From NCBI GenBank assembly GCA_029098085.1, contig JAQXNQ010000242.1, positions 1 to 6,352 on the forward strand: a stretch of DNA of 6,352 nt, read 5' to 3'. The DNA is from Oscillospiraceae bacterium. GTDB lineage: Bacteria; Bacillota; Clostridia; Oscillospirales; Ruminococcaceae. The notes beneath the pieces were generated by a model, which did no database searches, was not told the DNA's origin, and was given only the letters and a program-made list of their open reading frames with translations. Position numbers and translations under genes: made by a program. Positions 1-6,352 of this stretch are shown in pieces. Within the stretch, counting starts at the first letter, position 1; each line of letters begins with the position of its first letter.

Positions 1-1002
1 ACCGGCGGTGATCCGCAGGAAGCCGTCAAAGCACCGCACCGCGATGGAGCGGGCCAGCAGCGCCTGCCAGATCTCCTTTGCCCTGCCGCTGCGGATCAGG
101 ACAAAATTGGTCACCGATGGCCAGAGCTTCTCAAACAGCGCCGGATGCGCCTTCGCCAGCGCCTCGCAGCCCTGCTGCAGCGCCTGACGGGAGGCGATCA
201 GCTGATTGCGGCAGTCCTCAAGGTAGTCCCGCTGCTCCAGAATCAGGGCGGCGGCCTCCTGAGAAAAGCTGTTTACATTGTAGGGGGATTTCACCGCCCG
301 CAGCGCCCGGGTCAGAGGCTTTCCGGCCACGGCAAGGCCCACCCGGATGCCGGCCATGCCCACCGCCTTGGAGCAGGTTTTGAGAATGATCAGGTTGTCG
401 TAGTTTTCCACTTCAGAGAGCAGGCTCTGATCCCAGAAGTCCATATAGGCCTCATCCAGCACCACCAGCGCATCGGTGGAGCGGATGAGCCTGCGCACCT
501 CCGCCCGGGGCAGTCCCACCGAGGCGGGGTTGCAGGGGTTGGAGAAGATCAGCATCTTCACCCGCTGCTCCCGGATGGTGCGGATGACCGCGTCCACATC
601 GACGCCGAAGTCCTCGTCCTTTTCCATGACCAGCACCGGATGCTCGGCCAGCTCACCATAAAAGTGATACATGGAAAAGTCCGGCGAAAAAGTCAGGATC
701 GGATCGCCCTTTTCCAGCAGGCAGCCGGTGATGATGGAAATCAGCTCGTCCGAGCCGTCGCCCGCCGTCACCAGCTCGGGCGAAAGGCCGTAGGCCGCGC
801 CGAAGGCGGTGCAGAGCCGGTCTGCCAGCGGGTCGGGATAGCGGTTGTAGTCCATCTCCGCCGCAAGTCTCCCCAGCTGCGCCCGCAGCTCATCCGGCAG
901 GGAGAAGCAGCTTTCGTTGGCGTCCAGACGGATGCGGTAGCTGCCCTTGATGGGTTCATAGGGCGTCAGATTCCGCACCTTCCGGCAAAGCGTATAGCTC
1001 AT
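1..1002 (-). CDS. hisC: Histidinol-phosphate aminotransferase (partial, C-terminus beyond window)
   Basis: A cytosolic PLP-dependent fold-type I aminotransferase that converts imidazole acetol phosphate and glutamate to L-histidinol phosphate and 2-oxoglutarate. The first 334 residues are present and the frame runs off the left edge without a stop. Family members are about 350-360 residues, so only some 20-25 are missing. Visible landmarks are the N-terminal substrate-side segment RLDANES (25-31), YPDP (55-58), GDGSDELI (81-88), the cofactor-binding SNPCNPAS (154-161), VLDEAY (181-186; D183 to the pyridine nitrogen, Y186 to the cofactor oxygen), the PLP lysine K212 in SKAVGMAGIRVG (211-222) with R220 as phosphate ligand, and a substrate carboxylate arginine R330 in GFLRIT. 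The ATG start is fixed by AGGAGGGG just upstream. It lies 21 bases after the hisD stop, in the same operon. Other class I/II aminotransferases share the fold, but the his-operon context makes HisC the clear call. Confidence 0.95.
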   Translation of the reverse strand, partial: MSYTLCRKVRNLTPYEPIKGSYRIRLDANESCFSLPDELRAQLGRLAAEMDYNRYPDPLADRLCTAFGAAYGLSPELVTAGDGSDELISIITGCLLEKGDPILTFSPDFSMYHFYGELAEHPVLVMEKDEDFGVDVDAVIRTIREQRVKMLIFSNPCNPASVGLPRAEVRRLIRSTDALVVLDEAYMDFWDQSLLSEVENYDNLIILKTCSKAVGMAGIRVGLAVAGKPLTRALRAVKSPYNVNSFSQEAAALILEQRDYLEDCRNQLIASRQALQQGCEALAKAHPALFEKLWPSVTNFVLIRSGRAKEIWQALLARSIAVRCFDGFLRITAG

Positions 1003-1007
1003 GGGTT

Positions 1008-1015
1008 CCCCTCCT
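1008..1015 (-). promoter_or_regulatory. Ribosome binding site of hisC
   Basis: AGGAGGGG on the minus strand, with 7 bases between GGAGG and the ATG at 1002-1000. It lies in the 21-base gap after the hisD stop and fixes the hisC start. Confidence 0.8.
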
Positions 1016-1023
1016 GTTTCTGT

Positions 1024-2310
<1,287 letters not shown>

Positions 2311-2318
2311 GGCTGTTT

Positions 2319-2325
2319 CCTCCTT
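2319..2325 (-). promoter_or_regulatory. Ribosome binding site deciding the hisD start
   Basis: AAGGAGG on the minus strand, 8 bases before the ATG at 2310-2308. It favours that start over the in-frame ATGs at 2337-2335 and 2328-2326, neither of which has a comparable site in front of it. Confidence 0.8.
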
Positions 2326-2346
2326 CATACTCTGCATGGCTTTCTG

Positions 2347-2985
2347 TTACGCCTTTTCGGCGATGGCTTTCTGAATGCTGGCGATGACCGGCTCCAGCTC
2401 CTTTTTGCGCAGCTTCATGCTGGCTGTGTTGACGATGAGCCGGGCCGAGATGGGAGAAACCTCCTCCTGCACCTCCAGGCCGTTTTCCTTCAGGGTGGTG
2501 CCGGTCTCGACGATGTCCACAATGCCGTCGGACAGGCCCAGCAGCGGCGCCAGCTCCACCGACCCCTCGATCTTGATGATCCGGATGTCCATGGACTTTT
2601 CGGCGAAAAACTGCCGCGCCACATTGGGGTATTTGGTGGCGATGGTCTTTTCCGCGTAGCCGCTGTAAAAGTCGGTTCCTTTGCGGACAGCCAGGGCAAA
2701 CCGGCAGCGGCCGAAGCCCAGATCCGCCACCTCAAAGAAGCTGCCGCCCTGCTCCATGATGGTATCCTTTCCCACCACGCCCATGTCGCAGACGCCGTGC
2801 TCCACATAGGTGATGACATCGGCCGCCTTGGCCAGCACCACCTCCATATTGGCTCCGGGGATCTCCAGAATCAGGCGGCGTCCCTTGTTTCTCAGCTGGC
2901 TGCAGTCGTAACCGATCCGCTCCAGCACCTCCACGGTATCCTTTTCCAGTCTGCCCTTGGTCAGGGCGATTCGGATCGGTCTCAC
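2347..2985 (-). CDS. hisG: ATP phosphoribosyltransferase catalytic subunit, short form
   Basis: The first committed step of histidine synthesis: ATP and PRPP condense to phosphoribosyl-ATP and pyrophosphate. At 212 residues this is the short form, which lacks the C-terminal histidine-binding domain of the roughly 300-residue long form. Short forms are known to need HisZ for full activity and for feedback inhibition by histidine, and hisZ is directly upstream. Landmarks are IALTKGRLEKDT (6-17), VEHGVCDMGVVGKD (61-74), and the family PRPP-binding signature from E144 to L165, ending in DIVETGTTL. The start codon is GTG and overlaps the hisZ stop in the four bases GTGA (2985-2982), an arrangement typical of translational coupling. 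GGAGG lies 7 bases upstream, inside the hisZ coding sequence. The stop is TAA, 36 bases before the chosen hisD start. No disruption is seen. Confidence 0.96.
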   Translation of the reverse strand: MRPIRIALTKGRLEKDTVEVLERIGYDCSQLRNKGRRLILEIPGANMEVVLAKAADVITYVEHGVCDMGVVGKDTIMEQGGSFFEVADLGFGRCRFALAVRKGTDFYSGYAEKTIATKYPNVARQFFAEKSMDIRIIKIEGSVELAPLLGLSDGIVDIVETGTTLKENGLEVQEEVSPISARLIVNTASMKLRKKELEPVIASIQKAIAEKA

Positions 2986-4175
2986 ACCCGCACCTCCACA
3001 ACATCATTGTTCACCAGATAAATGGTGGAAATGCCCTTGCGGGCAGCGTAGCTCTTGGCCTCGTCCGAGGTATCGCTGACGCAGAATTCCGCCCGGAAGC
3101 CCAGCTCCACCAGCCGGGACAGCTCCCGGAATGCCTTGACCTCATAGCCGGGATAGGCGTAGACCAGCACATCGGGCTGCAGCTGGAACCGCAGCTGATC
3201 CCGCACCGCCCGGGCCACCATGTCCACGTTGATGCCGAAGCCGATGGCCGGCAGATCCATGCCGTAATCCGACAGAAGCTTGTCGTACCGGCCGCCGCTG
3301 AGGACGGTGTCCCCCGCTCCCTCCAGATAGCCCTGGAAGACGATGCCGGTGTAATAGTCGTTGCGGTTGACGATGCCCAGATCCAGCGTCACCTGTCCCA
3401 GCAGCCCCAGCTGCTCCAGATCAGCCAGAATGGCCCGAAGGTAAACGACGATGCCGCCGATTTCCGGCAGATCGGTCAGGCCGGACAGCTCCTCCAGCAC
3501 CTCGGCGCCGCCGAACAGAGCGGGCAGCTTCTTCAGCGCTTGGGCGGCCGCCTGATTCTGCATCCGGTCCAGCTGGTCGTTGAGGGCGGGATAATTCTTG
3601 CTCTCGATCAGGCAGCGGATCTCTTCCTTCCGCGCTTCGTTCAGCTCCAGCGCCTGCACCAGCGCGTTGAAGATGCCGATGTGGCCAATCTCCAACCGGA
3701 ATTCCTTTTCGGTACAGCTTTTCATGGCCTCAATGGCGGTGACCAGCACATCCAGATCCGCCCGCCGGGTGCCCGAGCCGATCAGTTCGATGCCGATCTG
3801 ATCCACCTCGTCGCTGCGTCCCCGCAGGGCGGGACTGACCCGGTAGACGTTCTGATTGTAGTACAGCCGCAGGGGCAGCGGATGATCCCGCAGCCGGGTG
3901 GCCGCCAGCCGGGCGATGGGCATGGTCAGGTCGGGCTTGACCGCCAGCAGCCGGCCCTTCAGGTCGGTGAGCTTGTACATCTCCTCCTGGGGGATGCCGT
4001 AATGGCCCGAGCTGAACACATCGTAGTATTCCAGAGCGGGGGTGATCACCTCCGCGTACCCCCGGGGGATCAGCACCTTCTTGATGCTGCTTTCCACCGT
4101 ATGCCGGGCGATGCAGTCCTCAAACAGCAGATCCCGGGTTCCTTCCGGCGTAACAAGCCGGTCCTTGAATGTCAT
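2982..4175 (-). CDS. hisZ: ATP phosphoribosyltransferase regulatory subunit
   Basis: A paralogue of the histidyl-tRNA synthetase catalytic core that does not charge tRNA. It binds short HisG to form the active, histidine-inhibited ATP phosphoribosyltransferase. The product is 397 residues, normal for HisZ. Class II synthetase-like features are TPEGTRDLL (9-17), VKPDLTMPIAR (79-89), a motif-2-like stretch (102-133, with YNQNVYR and QIGIELIG), NDYYTGIVFQGY (272-283), SGGRYDKLL (293-301) and a motif-3-like GFGINVDMV (312-320). The catalytic arginine of HisRS (RGLDYY) is N270 here, and the motif 3 arginine aligns with M319, which argues against a true HisS. A small alpha/beta domain follows (about 333-397). 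The ATG at 4175 is preferred because AGGAG lies 7 bases upstream. A GTG at 4190 in the same frame has no ribosome binding site. This is the first gene of the his operon; it overlaps hisG by 4 bases. Confidence 0.94.
   Translation of the reverse strand: MTFKDRLVTPEGTRDLLFEDCIARHTVESSIKKVLIPRGYAEVITPALEYYDVFSSGHYGIPQEEMYKLTDLKGRLLAVKPDLTMPIARLAATRLRDHPLPLRLYYNQNVYRVSPALRGRSDEVDQIGIELIGSGTRRADLDVLVTAIEAMKSCTEKEFRLEIGHIGIFNALVQALELNEARKEEIRCLIESKNYPALNDQLDRMQNQAAAQALKKLPALFGGAEVLEELSGLTDLPEIGGIVVYLRAILADLEQLGLLGQVTLDLGIVNRNDYYTGIVFQGYLEGAGDTVLSGGRYDKLLSDYGMDLPAIGFGINVDMVARAVRDQLRFQLQPDVLVYAYPGYEVKAFRELSRLVELGFRAEFCVSDTSDEAKSYAARKGISTIYLVNNDVVEVRV
2993..2997 (-). promoter_or_regulatory. Ribosome binding site of hisG, inside the hisZ 3' end
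   Basis: GGAGG on the minus strand, formed by the last hisZ codons (GTG GAG GTG), 7 bases before the GTG start of hisG. It supports the unusual start codon and the 4-base overlap. Confidence 0.75.
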
Positions 4176-4182
4176 GGTCGTT

Positions 4183-4187
4183 CTCCT
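4183..4187 (-). promoter_or_regulatory. Ribosome binding site deciding the hisZ start
   Basis: AGGAG on the minus strand, 7 bases before the ATG at 4175-4173. It rules in favour of this ATG over the in-frame GTG at 4190-4188, which lies upstream of it. Confidence 0.75.
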
Positions 4188-4191
4188 CACT

Positions 4192-4203
4192 TTAGCGTGC
4201 TAA
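4192..4203 (-). promoter_or_regulatory. Candidate operator palindrome in the his leader
   Basis: TTAGC-AC-GCTAA is a perfect 5-base inverted repeat around a 2-base centre. Outer bases CA and TG (4207-4206 and 4189-4188) also match after a 2-base mismatch. It starts about ten bases downstream of the -10 box and spans the predicted early transcribed region just before the hisZ ribosome binding site, where a bound repressor would block transcription. A TrpR-family histidine regulator (HisR/YerC type) is a reasonable candidate given the genes controlled, but this is inferred from position and symmetry and not from a verified motif match. Confidence 0.45.
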
Positions 4204-4212
4204 TATGTTACT

Positions 4213-4241
4213 ATGGTATCACATCATCATGGAAAAGTCAA
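4213..4241 (-). promoter_or_regulatory. Sigma-A-type promoter of the hisZGDC operon
   Basis: On the minus strand, a -35 box TTGACT (4241-4236, 5 of 6 consensus) and a -10 box TACCAT (4218-4213, 4 of 6) are separated by exactly 17 bases. TGA directly before the -10 box gives an extended -10. Predicted transcription starts near 4206, leaving a leader of only about 30 bases before the hisZ ATG, too short for a T-box or a leader-peptide attenuator. The stretch is AT-rich against GC-rich flanking genes. Confidence 0.7.
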
Positions 4242-4258
4242 TTGGAATCCATTGTGAC
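4233..4258 (-). terminator. Possible weak intrinsic terminator after polC
   Basis: Minus-strand RNA could fold GTCA (4258-4255) with TGAC (4240-4237), and inner TGG with CCA around an ATT loop, with one bulge and one mismatch between them. TTTT follows (4236-4233), and an A-run before the stem could pair with it. The stem is imperfect and the U-run short, so termination may be partial. Its 3' arm shares bases with the -35 box of the his promoter. Confidence 0.3.
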
Positions 4259-4262
4259 CTTT

Positions 4263-6352
4263 TTAGAATCCAAACAGGGTCATCTGGCTGGTTTTGGGCA
4301 AACCCTCCAGTGCGCCGGCGGCGTCCAGCATTTCGATGATGGCCTTGGACACGCCCGACCGGTTCTGGACATCCTCCACCGAAATATAAGGGCCCTGGGT
4401 GCCTGCTTCCTGCAGGCTCCTGGCCGCCGCCTCCCCCAGTCCTTTGAGGGCACAGAAGGGCAGGCGGATTTTTCCGTCCTCCAGCTGGTAGACAGTGGCG
4501 TGGGACTTGTACAGATCCACCGGCAGGAACTGGAAGCCCCTGCAAAGCATCTCGTTGATGATCTGCAGAGTGGTGTACACGTCATCCTCCTTGTCGCTGC
4601 GGTCGGCCTCCCGCAGCTGCTGCAGCCGGGCCTGGGCCGCTTCCCTGCCGGCCACGGCCACATCGGCCTCCAGGTCACCGCCCCGCACGGTAAAGAAGGC
4701 GGCGTAGTAGGCCAGCGGCTGGTGCACCTTGTACCAGCCCAGCCGGATGGCGGCGATGACATAGGCCGCCGCGTGAGCCTTGGGGAACATGTACTTGATT
4801 TTCAGACAGCTGTCGATGTACCACTGGGGCACGTTGTGATCCAGCATGTCCTGCTTCATCTCGTCGGTCAGCAGCTTGGGGGCGTTGCCCTTTCGGGTGA
4901 TCTCCATGATCTTGAAGGCCAGCTTGGGCTCCAGCCCTTTGTAGAGCAGGTAGGTCATGATGCTGTCGCGGCAGCCGATGACCTCGGAAATGGTGCAGGT
5001 GCCGTCCCTGATCAGCTCCTGGGCATTGCCCAGCCAGACGTCGGTGCCGTGGGACAGACCGGAGATCTGCAGCAGGTCGGAGAAGGTTTTGGGCTGACAC
5101 TGCACCAGCATGCCCCGGACAAAGGGGGTGCCCATCTCCGGCAGGGAGAGGGTGCCCGTTTCGCTGAAGATTTCCTCCGGGGTGACGCCCAGAGCCTCCG
5201 GCGAGGTGAACAGGCTGATGACCGCCGGGTCGCTCATGGACACATCCATAACCTTGATGCCGGTCATGTCCTCCAGATGCTTGTAGAGGGTGGGCACATC
5301 ATGACCCAGCTCGTCCAGCTTGAGGATGGTGTCGTGGAGAGAGTGGAAGTCAAAATGAGTGGTCAGAATGTCCGAATCCGCCTTGTCAGCCGGATGCTGA
5401 ATGGGGCTGAAATCGTAGACATCGTAATCCGACGGCACAACCACCATGCCGCCGGGGTGCTGACCGGTGGTGCGCTTGACGCCTTCGCAGCCCTTGGCCA
5501 GCCGCAGCTCCTCCGCCTTGTGGCAGACCTTTTCCCGCTCCTGCAGGTAGCCCAGCACAAAGCCGTAAGCGGTCTTTTCCGCCACGGTGGAAATGGTGCC
5601 GGCCTTGAAGACGTGGTCGCTGCCGAACAGCTCCTCGGTGTACCGGTGCACATGGCTCTGGTACTCGCCCGAAAAGTTCAGGTCGATATCCGGCTCCTTG
5701 TCGCCGTCAAAGCCCAGGAAGGTTTCAAAGGGAATGTCGTGGCCGTCCTGATTCATCCGGGTGCCGCAGCTCGGGCAGTCCTTGGGCGGCAGGTCGAAGC
5801 CGGAGCCGATGCTGCCGTCGGTGATGAACTCGCTGTGCTGACATTTGGGGCAGACATAATGGGGCACCAGCGGATTGACCTCCGAGATGCCGGCCATGGT
5901 GGCCACAAAGGAGGAGCCCACCGAGCCCCGGGAGCCCACCAGATAGCCGTGCTCCTCCGAATAGTGCACCAGCTTCTGGGCGATCATGTACAGCACGGCG
6001 AACCCGTGCTTGATGATCGAGTTCAGCTCCCGATCCAGACGGCTGCGGACAATCTCGGGCAGCGGGTCGCCGTAGATCCGCCTGGCGTTGCTCCAGGTGA
6101 TGTCCTGCAGCTCCTGATCGGCGCCGGGAATGTTGGGCGGATAGGTGCCCTTGGGGATGGGCCGGATGTCGCCGTCGATCATGTCGGCAATGCGGCCGGG
6201 GTTGGTGATGACCACCTCCCGGGCCTTTTCCTCGCCCAGATAGGAGAACTCCGCCAGCATCTCATCGGTGGTGCGGAAATAAAGAGGCGCCTGCTGATCC
6301 GCGTCCTTGAACTTCATGCCGGCCAGCAGAATCCTGCGGAAGGCGGCGTCCT
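4263..6352 (-). CDS. polC: DNA polymerase III PolC-type alpha subunit (partial, C-terminal 695 residues)
   Basis: The main replicative DNA polymerase of low-GC Gram-positive lineages, acting at the replisome. The reading frame is open at the right edge. Full-length PolC is about 1,430-1,460 residues, so the N-terminal, exonuclease and PHP regions lie outside. Numbering from the first complete codon in the window: LYFRTTDEML (23-32), VGSRGSVGSSFVA (138-150), a four-cysteine zinc site at C167, C170, C192 and C195 (CPKC ... CPSC), palm aspartates D221 and D223 in EPDIDLNFSGEYQ, TTGQHPGGMVVVP (294-306), and the third catalytic aspartate D346 in LKLDELGHD. Then follow the fingers with FPKAHAAAYV (522-531), a helix-hairpin-helix-like LKGLGEAAARSL (635-646), and QMTLF (689-693), two residues from the end, matching the beta-clamp motif found at PolC C-termini. 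The zinc site and clamp motif separate PolC from DnaE. It stops 87 bases before hisZ and is probably a separate transcription unit. Confidence 0.97.
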   Translation of the reverse strand, partial: DAAFRRILLAGMKFKDADQQAPLYFRTTDEMLAEFSYLGEEKAREVVITNPGRIADMIDGDIRPIPKGTYPPNIPGADQELQDITWSNARRIYGDPLPEIVRSRLDRELNSIIKHGFAVLYMIAQKLVHYSEEHGYLVGSRGSVGSSFVATMAGISEVNPLVPHYVCPKCQHSEFITDGSIGSGFDLPPKDCPSCGTRMNQDGHDIPFETFLGFDGDKEPDIDLNFSGEYQSHVHRYTEELFGSDHVFKAGTISTVAEKTAYGFVLGYLQEREKVCHKAEELRLAKGCEGVKRTTGQHPGGMVVVPSDYDVYDFSPIQHPADKADSDILTTHFDFHSLHDTILKLDELGHDVPTLYKHLEDMTGIKVMDVSMSDPAVISLFTSPEALGVTPEEIFSETGTLSLPEMGTPFVRGMLVQCQPKTFSDLLQISGLSHGTDVWLGNAQELIRDGTCTISEVIGCRDSIMTYLLYKGLEPKLAFKIMEITRKGNAPKLLTDEMKQDMLDHNVPQWYIDSCLKIKYMFPKAHAAAYVIAAIRLGWYKVHQPLAYYAAFFTVRGGDLEADVAVAGREAAQARLQQLREADRSDKEDDVYTTLQIINEMLCRGFQFLPVDLYKSHATVYQLEDGKIRLPFCALKGLGEAAARSLQEAGTQGPYISVEDVQNRSGVSKAIIEMLDAAGALEGLPKTSQMTLFGF

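Noticed and set aside
2982..4175. Histidyl-tRNA synthetase (hisS) instead of hisZ.
   Set aside because: Key synthetase arginines are replaced, and the gene overlaps a short-form hisG, the usual partner of HisZ.
4191..4203. CIRCE element (HrcA operator), suggested by TTAGCAC.
   Set aside because: The GAGTGCTAA second half and 9-base spacer are missing. The symmetry here is a compact TTAGC-AC-GCTAA.
4176..4262. T-box riboswitch or histidine leader-peptide attenuator before hisZ.
   Set aside because: The predicted leader is only about 30 bases and contains no His-codon run, T-box sequence or paired terminator/antiterminator hairpins.
4219..4545. A 108-codon minus-strand open frame overlapping the polC 3' end and continuing into the intergenic region.
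   Set aside because: It is an out-of-frame shadow of polC with a composition typical of frame-shifted GC-rich coding sequence, and the polC frame is intact with full family motifs through its stop.

Overview
All real genes in this window are on the minus strand. It holds the 3' half of a DNA replication gene followed by the first four genes of a histidine biosynthesis operon. Reading from the right edge leftward, the order is polC (C-terminal half, cut by the window), hisZ, hisG, hisD and hisC (cut by the left edge after 334 codons). PolC-type replicative polymerase, short-form HisG paired with HisZ, strong AGGAGG ribosome binding sites and GC-rich coding sequence point to a high-GC member of the Firmicutes, most likely class Clostridia (Oscillospiraceae-like). 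The taxon is inferred from gene content and not proven.

Region by region: 6352-4263 encodes the last 695 residues of PolC: palm with catalytic aspartates, four-cysteine zinc site, fingers, helix-hairpin-helix region and a C-terminal beta-clamp motif. The 87 bases at 4262-4176 are AT-rich and hold a possible weak terminator, a good sigma-A-type promoter (TTGACT, 17 bases, TACCAT) and a TTAGC-AC-GCTAA palindrome just downstream of the predicted transcription start. Then come hisZ (4175-2982), hisG (2985-2347, overlapping hisZ by 4 bases), hisD (2310-1024) and hisC (1002 to beyond position 1). The gaps within the operon are -4, 36 and 21 bases, so co-transcription is very likely.

HisZ and HisG together would form the ATP phosphoribosyltransferase that commits PRPP and ATP to histidine synthesis. 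HisC performs the later transamination of imidazole acetol phosphate, and HisD performs the final two oxidations to histidine. The remaining pathway genes are not in the window and may lie further left.

No previously undescribed system was found. The region is ordinary core metabolism and replication. The points most worth a second look are the candidate operator palindrome at the his promoter and the tightly overlapping polC terminator/his promoter. A lesser point is the loss of synthetase-type catalytic arginines in HisZ, which supports its regulatory assignment. A plus-strand open frame of 958 codons across hisC-hisD-hisG is judged an artefact.
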